A stretch of 50,465 bases of DNA from a bacterium HR15 (GCA_002898555.1 BEHR01000030.1:1-50465), one strand, 5' to 3'; positions 6,452 through 15,058 are shown, counted from the first letter of the stretch. Notes: generated by a model from the letters alone, not told the origin. Numbers and translations are program-made.

Positions 6452-8905
6452 CTACATGAGGCTGATGGGATCGATATCGACTTGCACCTGTGCGCGGTCG
6501 CGTGTTTCCAGGGTGGCGAGCGCGTCGCGCAAGCAATCGGCAGGCTCGCTTTCGGGCGCAAACTTCAGCAGCAGATGGTAACGATAATGCCCCTCAATAC
6601 GCTCCACAGGCGCCGGTGCAGGGCCCAAGATGTGCAGCAGCTGGTTGCCCCGCATGGGTTCCAGCGCGTCTGCCACGCGCTGCAAGATGCGCCAAGCGCG
6701 TTCTGGGTTTACATCGCGTGCCAAAAGGTTCACCAGTCGGCAGAAAGGAGGGTAGGGCGGCTCTCGGCGCGTCTCCAGTTCATGGAGGTAGAATGCCTCG
6801 TAATCGTGCTGCTGGGCAAACTGAATGGCGTGATGGTCGGGATTGAAGGTCTGAATCAGCGTGCGTCCCTGCTGCTCGCGCCTGCCGGCGCGCCCAGCGA
6901 CCTGGATCAGGAGCTGGAAGGTGCGCTCGGCGGCGCGAAAATCGGGCAAATGCAAGGCGGTATCGGCGTTCAGCACGCCCACCAGCATCACGCGCGGAAA
7001 ATCGAGTCCGCGCGCCACCATCTGGGTGCCAATCAGCACATCCAGTTCTCCAGCACGGAACTGCTGGAGCAGTTGTAGGTAGAGATCGCGCCGATTCAGC
7101 ACATCTTTGTCCAGCCGTGCAATGCGCAGTTCGGGCAATAACTCTTTCAGCGTCATTTCCACCCGCTGTGTGCCGATGCCGTAGGGGGCGATGCGTGTGC
7201 CGCGGCAGTTCGGGCACAAGTGAGGTGCAGGGGCACGCGCGTTGCAGTGGTGGCAGCGCAACACGCGCTCACCCGCCACATGATAGGCCAACGAGACGGC
7301 GCACTGGGCACACCTTGGCACATGCCCACACTCGCGGCAGAGCAACATGGGGGCGAACCCACGCCGATTCAGGAACAAAATCACCTGCTGTCCGCGCGCG
7401 GTCGTTTCACGAATCGCCTCCAGCAGGGGTGGGCTAATGGTGAGGCGTGATTGCGTCCGCATGTCGATCAGTTCCACTGCGGGCAGGGGCGTGCCCCCTA
7501 TGCGTTCTGGCAGATGCAACAGCTGCAACTCGCCTGCTTGGGCGCGATAGAAGGTCTCTAAGGCGGGTGTCGCGCTGCCCAGCAGCAGCACCGCGTTGGA
7601 CTGCTGGGCACGCAGCTCTGCCAGTCGCCGCGCATGATAGAATGGCGTCTGCCCCTGTTTATACGCGGGTTCATGCTCCTCGTCCAACACAATCAGCCCG
7701 ATGGAGCGTAGCGGGGAAAAAATCGCCGAACGTGCGCCGACCACAATCGGTGCCTGACCAGCGCGTATGCGCAGCCACTGAGTGTATCGCTCCGAGGGGT
7801 TCAGCTGGCTATGTAGGACTGCTACCGCGTTGCCGAACCGCTCCCGAAAAGCGGCAGAGAGCTGTGCGGTGAGCGCGATTTCGGGCACCATGAACAGCAC
7901 GGTGCGTCCTGCTCGCAGGGCAGCCGCCGCCGCTTGGAGATAGACCTCCGTCTTGCCACTGCCCGTCACTCCGTACAGCAAAAAGGCGCGGTAGCATCCT
8001 GCATCGATGGCTTGGCGAATGCATGCAATTGCTTCGCGTTGTGCCGTGGTGGGTATCGGGAATGTGGGGGCCGCTTGTCGAGTGAGGTCGGTGGGAATGG
8101 TCTGGTTCGCCTGACCTGTCGGAGTTGGCAGGTGCTGGATTCTGCGCACCAACCCGCGCGTTTCGAGTTGGCGCAGGCTACTTGTGCTGGCACCCGTTTG
8201 TTCCAGCAGTTCACGAAGAGGCATGCGCCCTTCTGGGTGGAGCAGCAGGCGGATCAGCAAAGCGGTTTGGGTGTGGGCACGGCTTGCTGCCCGCTGAAAA
8301 AACGGTTCCAACTTCTCTGGCGTCGCGATGAGTTCGACCCACACCGCATCGCGTGCTGGACTGGGCGGTGGCTCCAGCTCGTAAGCCGTGCGCAGGATCC
8401 CTTTCTGACGCAGGGCAGGGAGCGCACTGTTCAGGATCGCTGCTGCCAGCCGCTGCTTGAGCGATTTCAGGCTCAGGCGACCACCAGCGGCACGCAGCAC
8501 ATCCACCACCATCCGCTGATTAACGGAGCGAAGGGGCGGCACAGGTTCGGCAAGCTCCACCATTACATGCAGGCTTGCCCGTGCCAGTGCCGGCAACACC
8601 GTCTGAACCGCTTCTGCTGGGGAGCAGAGCAGGGCATATTGCAGCTGTTGGGCAAGTTGAAGCAGTTCCCCGTCGAGCAAGGGTTGATCCAGCACGCCTT
8701 CGATGGGTCTGAGCTGATCAGGTGGGAGGGGCGGCTCGCTGTCATACAGTCGCCACACGATCCCCAGCGCCATGCGCCCGCTAAACGGCACGAACACACC
8801 CGCACCTGCCTGCAAGCCTGCGCGGAGCGAATCGGGCACCAGATAGGTGAAGGGGGTATAACCCGCGCTCCCACCAGCAAAAACAATAACCTCTGCTAAC
8901 TGCAT
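6452..8905 (-). CDS. priA: Primosomal protein N', replication restart helicase PriA
   Basis: This 817-residue protein restarts stalled replication forks by binding them and unwinding the lagging arm. The N-terminal DNA-binding region (FTYLVPDSL, GVFVPFSGRMALGIVW) is followed by the helicase core with Walker A GVTGSGKTEVY near residue 315 and Walker B LDEEHEPAYKQ near 410. Eight cysteines at about 523-567 (CRECGHVPRCAQC, CHHC, CPNC) form the two zinc sites typical of PriA. Motif VAGRAGRREQQG is present near the end. The ATG at 8905 fits the family start (MQLAEVIVFAGG). A TTG at 8920 lies 10 bp after a TAGAAT box and would be a leaderless alternative. The gene is transcribed alone and appears intact. 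Confidence 0.96.
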   Translation of the reverse strand: MQLAEVIVFAGGSAGYTPFTYLVPDSLRAGLQAGAGVFVPFSGRMALGIVWRLYDSEPPLPPDQLRPIEGVLDQPLLDGELLQLAQQLQYALLCSPAEAVQTVLPALARASLHVMVELAEPVPPLRSVNQRMVVDVLRAAGGRLSLKSLKQRLAAAILNSALPALRQKGILRTAYELEPPPSPARDAVWVELIATPEKLEPFFQRAASRAHTQTALLIRLLLHPEGRMPLRELLEQTGASTSSLRQLETRGLVRRIQHLPTPTGQANQTIPTDLTRQAAPTFPIPTTAQREAIACIRQAIDAGCYRAFLLYGVTGSGKTEVYLQAAAAALRAGRTVLFMVPEIALTAQLSAAFRERFGNAVAVLHSQLNPSERYTQWLRIRAGQAPIVVGARSAIFSPLRSIGLIVLDEEHEPAYKQGQTPFYHARRLAELRAQQSNAVLLLGSATPALETFYRAQAGELQLLHLPERIGGTPLPAVELIDMRTQSRLTISPPLLEAIRETTARGQQVILFLNRRGFAPMLLCRECGHVPRCAQCAVSLAYHVAGERVLRCHHCNARAPAPHLCPNCRGTRIAPYGIGTQRVEMTLKELLPELRIARLDKDVLNRRDLYLQLLQQFRAGELDVLIGTQMVARGLDFPRVMLVGVLNADTALHLPDFRAAERTFQLLIQVAGRAGRREQQGRTLIQTFNPDHHAIQFAQQHDYEAFYLHELETRREPPYPPFCRLVNLLARDVNPERAWRILQRVADALEPMRGNQLLHILGPAPAPVERIEGHYRYHLLLKFAPESEPADCLRDALATLETRDRAQVQVDIDPISLM

Positions 8906-8930
8906 CGTTCGATTCGGCAATGGCGATTAG

Positions 8931-8936
8931 ATTCTA
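8931..8936 (-). promoter_or_regulatory. Candidate -10 box of priA
   Basis: TAGAAT on the minus strand lies 10 bp before the TTG and 25 bp before the ATG of priA. No clear -35 box is seen. The arrangement resembles the short-leader promoters elsewhere in the window. Confidence 0.4.
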
Positions 8937-9005
8937 CTCGCTATGGAGACGCGGTGGGAGAAATGCTTCTCGGAGAGACCCTGTCGAGAGAGGATGGCTC
9001 GCTCC

Positions 9006-9041
9006 GCTCAGAATAACAAAGAACCCCCTGTCATTCCGAGC
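9006..9041. repeat. Imperfect inverted repeat of the GTCATTC(C/T)GAGC type
   Basis: GCTCAGAATAACA (9006-9018) faces TGTCATTCCGAGC (9029-9041), matching at 11 of 13 positions. Inverted 'TCATTC(C/T)GAGC' units of this kind are known as intergenic repeats in several phyla. It fills the gap between priA and the dockerin-like gene and may act as a transcript-end hairpin for one of its neighbours. Confidence 0.5.
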
Positions 9042-9061
9042 CAAATATAAGGAATCTGTCC

Positions 9062-10684
9062 TCAGCACCCTCTACCGAAGTTGAACAGCACCAAAAGCAG
9101 ATCGGCATCATCGACCACGCCGTCGCCATTCAGGTCTTCGGGCAGGTCCGTGCCGGTCTGACCAAATGCGAACAGAACGCGCAGCAGGTCGGCGTCATCG
9201 ATGCAATCATCGCCATTCACATCGCCCAGCACCAGTGCCATGCGCAGGTAGGGGTCTATCGTGTCGCCGCCGGGCACCAGCACATTTCGAAAAGTGTTTG
9301 AAAGTGCGCCCTGCGGCTTGACCCGAACCACCCAGATAGGTAGGTAGAAGCCCGTATCGCTGAAGAAGGCGAAGCCTGTGGGCGGGTCCAGCTGAATGCG
9401 CCAGATGCCCGCGCTATCTGCACGCAACGAGAAAGTGTGTGTAAAGGTAGAGGCAGGGTTCGAAACTTCCACCGATACCGAGCGACCGGCACCGTTATTT
9501 TCCAGCAGCCCGAGGAGTAAGGGTGTATCCGCCTCCTGGTGCGCAAAAAAGAGCTGAGTTATCGGCTCCCGACCGAACTGCATATCTAACGCGCCGTAGA
9601 AAAAGCGGTGTGGCGGTACCTCCGAGGGAATGACCAGATCGAACTGCTGCGATGCACCCACAGGCAGCGCAATCTGAGTTGCCACATCAGCGGGGAACTG
9701 CTCGGTCCAGGTGGCTAACTCCGGTCCGCAGTTAAGCAGGCGGTCGCCACGCAGATAAAGCAGCAGATTCCCGGAGAAGGGCACATTCCCACAGTTTGTG
9801 ATGCGAAAGCGCACGATACGCTGCCCGTCAGCAACTCGCAGGGACGGATAAAACTGCCAGCAGGCGGAGGGGCGGCGAATCTGGGTGGTGCCCCGTTCCC
9901 AGCGCAGATCAAAGATGCCTATTGCGCCGCTGTTCCACTGTGCGCTCTCGTCGCAAATTGTCCAGTAGGTGCCGGGAGTGACCACTTCCGCATCGATCTG
10001 GCGATCGACCGCACCCACGAAGAAGTGGTCCAGATGGGGTGGTGGCGGGATAGGCGCAGGAGGATATTGCCCTTGATCGCGCTGCAGCCCATCCGAATCG
10101 ATGGTGGTGAGATCATAACGCAAGGTAGGGATGGGAAAGGCGGCGCGGAACCGCAAGCGCGTCAGCTGCTGCACGCCACCGCCCGGCGTCGGCACATTCA
10201 GCTGCTGCGACTGCGCCGAGTCTTTGGGTGCATCCACCACTTGCAAAATTTTGACCCGCACCACATATTCCTTACTTTGCGCGTCTTGCACTACCCGAAA
10301 CTGGATGTAGAAGTCTTCGACAGGCGTTTTGGTGTTCATTTTGAAGCGGAAGGTACGGCTGCCACCGGGCGGGATACGGTCGCTAACGGTGTTTGCTTGG
10401 AAGCGAAGAGCGTTCGGGATGGCGTCCCACGGCACATCGGGGAAAACCGCCCAACCACTGGGCACGAAGGTTGCCTGCAGCACATTTGCCGTGCTATATA
10501 GCACATGCAGCTGATCCACCGCCCAACCCGAACTGTTGTTATTGACCACCTGCATCTGATATTCAGGCACAGCGGGATTGAACAGGCTGAGCGTGATGGA
10601 CACATTCTGCTGGGCATAAACCGCCGCCCACAGAATCGCTGTCGCTATTGCGGTGAAGCATCCTTTCCTGCCTTGTATATGCAT
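9062..10684 (-). CDS. Secreted protein with C-terminal dockerin-like repeats
   Basis: The first 25 residues of this 540-residue protein are a signal peptide ending AAVYAQ. The long middle has beta-rich text without a recognised domain. The last 55 residues hold two dockerin-type calcium loops, GDVNGDDCIDDADLLRVLF and DLNGDGVVDDADLLLVLF, and the protein ends FGRGC. Dockerin loops classically bind cohesins. In Armatimonadota and Planctomycetes similar tails are common on exported proteins without cellulosomes, so a cell-surface or assembly role is inferred. GGAGG lies 6 bp before the ATG. The gene follows the related 369-residue gene on the same strand, from which a terminator hairpin separates it. 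A TATAAT box at 10762 probably drives it. Confidence 0.7.
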   Translation of the reverse strand: MHIQGRKGCFTAIATAILWAAVYAQQNVSITLSLFNPAVPEYQMQVVNNNSSGWAVDQLHVLYSTANVLQATFVPSGWAVFPDVPWDAIPNALRFQANTVSDRIPPGGSRTFRFKMNTKTPVEDFYIQFRVVQDAQSKEYVVRVKILQVVDAPKDSAQSQQLNVPTPGGGVQQLTRLRFRAAFPIPTLRYDLTTIDSDGLQRDQGQYPPAPIPPPPHLDHFFVGAVDRQIDAEVVTPGTYWTICDESAQWNSGAIGIFDLRWERGTTQIRRPSACWQFYPSLRVADGQRIVRFRITNCGNVPFSGNLLLYLRGDRLLNCGPELATWTEQFPADVATQIALPVGASQQFDLVIPSEVPPHRFFYGALDMQFGREPITQLFFAHQEADTPLLLGLLENNGAGRSVSVEVSNPASTFTHTFSLRADSAGIWRIQLDPPTGFAFFSDTGFYLPIWVVRVKPQGALSNTFRNVLVPGGDTIDPYLRMALVLGDVNGDDCIDDADLLRVLFAFGQTGTDLPEDLNGDGVVDDADLLLVLFNFGRGC

Positions 10685-10761
10685 GACCTGCCTCCGTTTC
10701 TTGGATTCCGCGCCCTGTTCAGCATGGCAAAACCCAACATCGCTGATTGGTTGTTGGGGTT

Positions 10762-10767
10762 ATTATA
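10762..10767 (-). promoter_or_regulatory. -10 box upstream of the 540-residue dockerin-like gene
   Basis: The minus strand reads AGGGTATAATAACC here, about 77 bp before the start codon at 10684. The box directly follows the terminator hairpin of the preceding gene, so any -35 would lie inside the hairpin; none is evident. Confidence 0.5.
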
Positions 10768-10773
10768 CCCTAA

Positions 10774-10805
10774 AATCCCCCTCCTTCGGGCGAAGGAGGG
10801 GGATT
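10774..10805 (-). terminator. Rho-independent terminator after the 369-residue dockerin-like gene
   Basis: A 15-bp perfect inverted repeat (AATCCCCCTCCTTCG and its complement) has a 2-bp centre and, on the minus strand, ends in TTTT. It lies 22 bp beyond the stop codon at 10827. The T-run is short but the stem is long and GC-rich. Confidence 0.7.
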
Positions 10806-10826
10806 GGCAGGCACGGCAGGGCATGG

Positions 10827-11936
10827 TTAGCAGCCTTCACCGAAGGCGAACAGTACAGCGAGCAGGTCGGCATCGTCCACGATGCCGTTGCCGTCCACAT
10901 CCTCAGGCAGCTCGCCCATTTGACCGAAGGCGAACAGCACGGCAAGCAGGTCGGCATCATCCACGCAGCCACTGCCATCGATATCGGCGCGTGAATGACC
11001 CGCGGAGCCGTCGCCGCCCATGTCAATGCTATCCAGCATCCAGCCTTGAGGCACCTGAAACTGCAGGTTAAACTCGGCTGGCATTGGGATCCCCTCAGCG
11101 GGCATCGGATCACCAACGCTTGGTAAAGGCACTCTGGCAAAGATGCCCGATCGCTCCGCGCGGGTTACGATGCCGTCTTGCAAGCTCAGGTGCAGCCGCC
11201 CGCCAGGCGATTGCAGCGAATCGCCACCTACCAGGATCAGCAAGTCGCACTCGCCACCGCGACCATTCCAGACGATGCGGGCGGAATCGCCCCAGCCATC
11301 GCCATCCAAGTCCTGTGTCTCCCAGTTGAAGCCGCTGGAGCGCAGGTCAAAAAGGGTGTCCTGGCGTTGTTGCCCAGCGGCGTTGGACAGGTGCAGAATC
11401 ACAGGGTCCGTATTTTGCACGCCGCATCTGCCACCCACCACATCCTGGAAGGCGGGCTGCCACACCACCTGCCCAGCAGCATTCAGTGTGCCACACAGCA
11501 CAGTAATGCGTGAGCGTGCAGCAGCAGATGCGCCCGACCGTCGGCAGCGCACGCAGGAGCGCCCGAAGGCTTCGTGAAAACCCTGAATGCAGTGGGTGCC
11601 GGGAATCCAATCCACCTGAAAGCGTGCGCAGGCGGTGGCAAAAGCGCACTCCTGAGCAGCCACGGCGGTGGCGCACTGAGTATCGGTGCTCGGAACAGGA
11701 TAGAAGTTGCAGCCACTGTTGGTGCTTACTTGGTTGGACGCTGGCGCCCATGCCAGTGCATGGGTGTGCCAGCACCACTGAACTCGTGGCTGACAATCAC
11801 GCGGCAGACAAACGCGGAAGTTATGCCGCACATTGAAGGAACAGCAGCGTACATCCTGCGCGGACGCAGGCACATTCCACAGCGTGAGCAACGCGCTCAC
11901 GACAAACCCGATACACCAAGAGTTTCTTCGGCTCAT
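10827..11936 (-). CDS. Secreted Cys-rich protein with C-terminal dockerin-like repeats
   Basis: This 369-residue protein has a signal peptide (SALLTLWNVPASAQ, up to about residue 27). A Cys-rich N-terminal third follows with roughly sixteen cysteines (RCCSF, LPRDCQPRVQWCW, CAFATACARF), then a region with DLDGDGWGDSARIVW. The tail has two dockerin-type loops, DIDGSGCVDDADLLAVLF and DVDGNGIVDDADLLAVLF, and the protein ends FGEGC. Tail and final Gly-Cys match the neighbouring 540-residue protein, although the N-terminal parts are unrelated. GGAGGT lies 7 bp before the ATG. The shared tail suggests a common export or attachment route. The function of the N-terminal part is unknown. Confidence 0.7.
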   Translation of the reverse strand: MSRRNSWCIGFVVSALLTLWNVPASAQDVRCCSFNVRHNFRVCLPRDCQPRVQWCWHTHALAWAPASNQVSTNSGCNFYPVPSTDTQCATAVAAQECAFATACARFQVDWIPGTHCIQGFHEAFGRSCVRCRRSGASAAARSRITVLCGTLNAAGQVVWQPAFQDVVGGRCGVQNTDPVILHLSNAAGQQRQDTLFDLRSSGFNWETQDLDGDGWGDSARIVWNGRGGECDLLILVGGDSLQSPGGRLHLSLQDGIVTRAERSGIFARVPLPSVGDPMPAEGIPMPAEFNLQFQVPQGWMLDSIDMGGDGSAGHSRADIDGSGCVDDADLLAVLFAFGQMGELPEDVDGNGIVDDADLLAVLFAFGEGC

Positions 11937-12101
11937 GGTTAAACCTCCGTTCTATGAGTGAGGAGCCTGTGTGGGTGCTTCTGCGTAGTGCGGAGAGTGT
12001 CAGCGAGGCATTCTCTCATATGCCCGCTTCACCCTGCACAGGTTCCACAGTATTTAATGCCGCGGAACCCCCAAATGTACCCTCGAGAGGCATTTCCGAG
12101 T

Positions 12102-12123
12102 CCCAAATCGACTCGTATTTGGG
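12102..12123. repeat. Short inverted repeat CCCAAAT/ATTTGGG
   Basis: Seven-bp perfect arms are separated by 8 bp (cgactcgt) in the gene-free stretch 11937-12436, just before the MITE-like element. It could be an operator or a weak hairpin; no gene start is close enough to decide. Confidence 0.35.
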
Positions 12124-12156
12124 TGTGCTGCGCTGTTTTAGCCTCTTATGCTCTTA

Positions 12157-12408
12157 GAGACTGTTTAAAAACTGGAGTTCAAGGAGATGGGCAGGCATTC
12201 ACGCTGGAGCATTTTGGAGGGCGAGGCTCCCGCCGAGCCGAATCTGGAGGGCGAGGCTCCCGCCGAGCCGTTCCAACCGACGCCGCACTAAGACAGGACC
12301 GTCTTAGTCAAGCATGTCGGCTCGCGGGGACGCTCGCCCACCAGTGTGAGTTTCGAGCAGATGCACCAGTCTGTCCCTACCATTCTTAAACAGTTCTTAA
12401 ACAGTCTC
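12157..12408. mobile_element. 252-bp MITE-like element with 18-bp terminal inverted repeats
   Basis: The left end GAGACTGTTTAAAAACTG (12157-12174) and right end CAGTTCTTAAACAGTCTC (12391-12408) are inverted repeats with one mismatch. The trinucleotide TTA flanks both ends (12154-12156 and 12409-12411), as expected for a 3-bp target duplication. Inside are two 26-bp GC-rich direct repeats and a small hairpin, ACTAAGAC/GTCTTAGT (12287-12308). There is no transposase. Ends beginning GAGACTGTTT with a TNA duplication recall IS5-family elements, so mobilisation in trans by such a transposase is inferred. The element sits just past the stop of the sigma factor gene. Confidence 0.75.
12215..12270. 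repeat. Two tandem GC-rich 26-bp repeats inside the MITE
   Basis: Two identical 26-bp units (12215-12240 and 12245-12270) have a 30-bp period. Each begins TGGAGGGCGAGG and contains the small hairpin GGCTC-CCGCC-GAGCC. Two units without varied spacers rule out a CRISPR array. Confidence 0.8.
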
Positions 12409-12436
12409 TTAACTTGCCCTGTCAATTCGACAGATT

Positions 12437-13087
12437 TTACAGGTAGGTGCGGAGCCGTTCGCGAGCATGCTGGCGTGCGCGGATTACGGCACGGGGTGTT
12501 ATCCCCAGCAGTTGAGCGATTTCACGGTCGCGTAGGGGTGCTTGTTCGACCAATCGTCGGACCTGGGGGCAAGTCAGATGCTGCGCAAGGTCATTTCCGC
12601 CTGCGTCCAGCACCGCCTCTGCCAGATCGGTGTCCAGGTGGAGTAGGAACGCTAATGCGTGATGGCGAGGCATCGCCATTAGTCCCTGGGCGACCGCCTG
12701 AAAGCATGCTGCATTCTCTGGAGTGCAGGCAGTGCCCATAAGCACCAGCGGCTGGCAATGGGGTGGCAACGCTTCCAGGGAGACCTCCGCTTGTTGCCGC
12801 GTGCGAAAACGGCAGTAGATACGGTGCGCCACCCGCTTGATGTACGCCATCAGGCACGGTTCCCAATCTTTGGCACCCTCAGGCACTCTGAACCGCAGCA
12901 CCGCGATGAGCACCTCGCTCAGAATGTCCTCCAAATCCTGCTGGTTTAGGGGGCAGGAGCTGGTGCAGTTCCAGCGCATCAACCAGCCCCAGGCGTGGGT
13001 ACGAGCGAACTGGAGCAGTTGCTCGGTCAATCGCTCTTTCCAGATTTCGTCGAACGCCTCTGTATCGTGTCTCGTTGTTAAGGTCAT
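12437..13087 (-). CDS. ECF-like sigma-70 family RNA polymerase sigma factor
   Basis: This 216-residue protein has a region-2-like segment (QQDLEDILSEVLIAVLRF) at about residues 50-67. Its C-terminal region-4 helix-turn-helix reads DREIAQLLGITPRAVIRAR at about 185-203. Such sigma factors direct polymerase to a small regulon. The ATG at 13087 is chosen since GGAGGT is 9 bp upstream; the GTG at 13096 directly abuts that site and is unlikely. The middle section between regions 2 and 4 is longer than in typical ECF factors and contains several Cys and His residues (CTPENAACFQAV). No anti-sigma gene is adjacent. It lies 88 bp after proS on the same strand. Confidence 0.75.
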   Translation of the reverse strand: MTLTTRHDTEAFDEIWKERLTEQLLQFARTHAWGWLMRWNCTSSCPLNQQDLEDILSEVLIAVLRFRVPEGAKDWEPCLMAYIKRVAHRIYCRFRTRQQAEVSLEALPPHCQPLVLMGTACTPENAACFQAVAQGLMAMPRHHALAFLLHLDTDLAEAVLDAGGNDLAQHLTCPQVRRLVEQAPLRDREIAQLLGITPRAVIRARQHARERLRTYL

Positions 13088-13175
13088 CGTCGTCACACCT
13101 CCGCGTTTGGTTCTGGCGGAAGTGTACGACGAGCCACTGAAAATGGACTGAAAACGCGCTGAAAGGCGTATGGTT

Positions 13176-14909
13176 CTACCGGGCTGGTTCCAGCTCTCGT
13201 TTCAGGTCATCGATCAGTGCCAGGACATGCGCTGGGGCATTGGCAATGGCCAAACGCTGGGGCGATTTGTCTGCCCGTAGGCGCACTTCCACCTGACCAT
13301 CCTGTACTGCCCGACCGACCACCACCTGGATAGGGATTCCGATCAGGTCAGCGTCTTTGAACTTCACGCCGCTGCGCTCGTCGCGGTCATCATAAAGCAC
13401 TTCCACGCCCTGTTGCAGAAGCGCGCTATAGAGTTGCTCGGCGGTTTCGCGCTGCTTGCCGTCCTCTGGGTTGACAAGGATCAATATCACCTCGAAAGGT
13501 GCAACGGTGATGGGGAAGCGGATGCCGTGCTCGTCGTGGTGCGCTTCAGCAATCGCAGCGAGGCAGCGGCTCACACCCAGCCCGTAGCAACCCATCAGGA
13601 TCGGTTTCAGATTGCCCTGCGCGTCGGTGAAGAGGGCGTTCATCGCGCGGCTGTATTTGACACCCAGCTGGAAGATGTGCCCCACTTCGATGCCGCGCAC
13701 CTCGCGCAGGGTTCCTGTAGGGCAGCGCGGGCATCGGTCGCCCGCTTCCGCCACGCGCAGGTCCGCCCACTGTGGCTCTGGGAAGTCGCGCCCCCAGCAG
13801 ACATGGACAAGGTGCGCATCGGCTTCGTTTGCGCCTGTGATAAAGTCCTGTAAGCCTTTCAGTTCGTAGTCCGCCAGCAGGGGCAGGTCTGGGGGTAGCC
13901 CCACGGGTCCTGAGAAGCCCACTGGCGCACCTGTGAGCTGCTCGATACTGCTGGCATCCATCATCTCCACACTCTCCCCATTCAGCGCGTGCATGAGTTT
14001 ATAGGGGTTCAGCTCGCGGTCACCGCGCACCATCGCTGCCGCAGGCTTGCCATCCACGCGCATCAGCAATGTCTTGACCAGACGGTCGGCGGTGGTATTG
14101 AGAAACGCGGTGACCTCCTGGACGGTGCGCGCGTTCGGGGTGGCCACCTTTTGCGCGGGTGGAACGGTATTGATAGGGGGTGGAACAAGGTTTGGGTCAG
14201 GCAGCTCGCACCGCTCGGCATTCGCGCCATAGCCACAGGTATCGCATTGCAGCACCTTATCCTCGCCCCCTTCCGCCACGACCATATACTCCTCGTTGCG
14301 TCCACCACCGATCGCGCCTGCCTCCGCCTCCACGATAATCGTGGGCAGCCCCATTCGATGGAACATACGGAGATAGGCGTCGCGCACCGCCTGATAGGCG
14401 CGTTCCATTGCCTCCTCATCCACATCGAAGCTGTAAGCGTCGTACATCAGGAACTCGCGGGCGCGAATAACACCGCCGCGCGGACGCGGCTCGTCGCGGA
14501 ACTTGGTCTGAATCTGATAGAGCAGCAGTGGCATCTGGCGATAGGAGCTGACCGCGTGGCGCACGATGTCGGTGATAATCTCCTCGTGTGTGAAGCCCAG
14601 CGTGAAGGGGCGTCCATGTCGGTCTTTCAGTCGGAAGAGAATATCCAGCCCGCTGCGTCCCGTTTCATCCAGCAGCTCCTGGGGCACCAGCGCGGGCATA
14701 AACAGTTCTATTCCGCCGATGCGGTCCGTTTCTTCGCGCACAATCTGTTCAATCTTGCGGATGACGCGCCAACCGAGCGGCAGGTAGACATAGACACCTG
14801 CCGCCTGCTTGCGAATGAATCCGCCTCGCAGCAGCAGCTGATGGCTAATCAGCTCGGCTTCTGCAGGCACTTCCCTTAAAGTCGGCATAAAGTAGCGTGA
14901 TGCTCGCAT
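13176..14909 (-). CDS. proS: Prolyl-tRNA synthetase
   Basis: This 577-residue enzyme charges tRNA-Pro. It is the bacterial type with an inserted editing domain. Class II motif 2 (TKFRDEPRPRGGVIRAREF) is near residue 140, the YbaK-like editing domain (VRGDRELNPYKLMHALNG) near 300, motif 3 (GCYGLGVSRCLAAIAEA) near 440 and the anticodon-binding domain at the end. CDTCGYGANAERCE and CPRCPTG flank the editing insert and may bind zinc. The ATG at 14909 has GGAGG 10 bp upstream. The longer open frame to 15065 reads antisense through the tRNA-Thr gene and is not coding. Confidence 0.96.
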   Translation of the reverse strand: MRASRYFMPTLREVPAEAELISHQLLLRGGFIRKQAAGVYVYLPLGWRVIRKIEQIVREETDRIGGIELFMPALVPQELLDETGRSGLDILFRLKDRHGRPFTLGFTHEEIITDIVRHAVSSYRQMPLLLYQIQTKFRDEPRPRGGVIRAREFLMYDAYSFDVDEEAMERAYQAVRDAYLRMFHRMGLPTIIVEAEAGAIGGGRNEEYMVVAEGGEDKVLQCDTCGYGANAERCELPDPNLVPPPINTVPPAQKVATPNARTVQEVTAFLNTTADRLVKTLLMRVDGKPAAAMVRGDRELNPYKLMHALNGESVEMMDASSIEQLTGAPVGFSGPVGLPPDLPLLADYELKGLQDFITGANEADAHLVHVCWGRDFPEPQWADLRVAEAGDRCPRCPTGTLREVRGIEVGHIFQLGVKYSRAMNALFTDAQGNLKPILMGCYGLGVSRCLAAIAEAHHDEHGIRFPITVAPFEVILILVNPEDGKQRETAEQLYSALLQQGVEVLYDDRDERSGVKFKDADLIGIPIQVVVGRAVQDGQVEVRLRADKSPQRLAIANAPAHVLALIDDLKRELEPAR

Positions 14910-14967
14910 TCGCTTACTGCCTCCCGTGTTCTGCAGGGAATAGTGTACCCGCTTGCACCATAAGAGG

Positions 14968-14973
14968 TATAAT
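14968..14973 (+). promoter_or_regulatory. -10 box of tRNA-Thr
   Basis: GAGGTATAATATG has TATAAT at 14968-14973, ten bases before the first base of the mature tRNA. No convincing -35 box is visible. Confidence 0.6.
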
Positions 14974-14983
14974 ATGCTAAGGT

Positions 14984-15058
14984 GCCGGCGTAGCTCAGCG
15001 GTAGAGCAGCCGCCTTGTAAGCGGAAGGTCAGGGGTTCGAATCCCCTCGCCGGCTCCA
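14984..15058 (+). tRNA. tRNA-Thr (anticodon TGT)
   Basis: The 7-bp acceptor stem GCCGGCG pairs with CGCCGGC (15048-15054), followed by discriminator T and an encoded CCA. The D arm is GCTC-AGCGGTA-GAGC. The anticodon loop is CTTGTAA with anticodon TGT. The T arm is AGGGG-TTCGAAT-CCCCT. It is divergent from proS. Confidence 0.95.

Noticed and set aside
7934-8899. 321-codon plus-strand ORF across priA
   Set aside because: It lies entirely antisense to conserved priA codons and has no family motif, so it is a shadow frame.
12215-12270. Tandem GC-rich 26-bp repeats as a CRISPR array
   Set aside because: There are only two units with a 4-bp gap and no spacers. They lie inside the MITE-like element.
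13989-14879. 296-codon plus-strand ORF across proS
   Set aside because: It is antisense to conserved proS motifs and is explained by the codon bias of the real gene.
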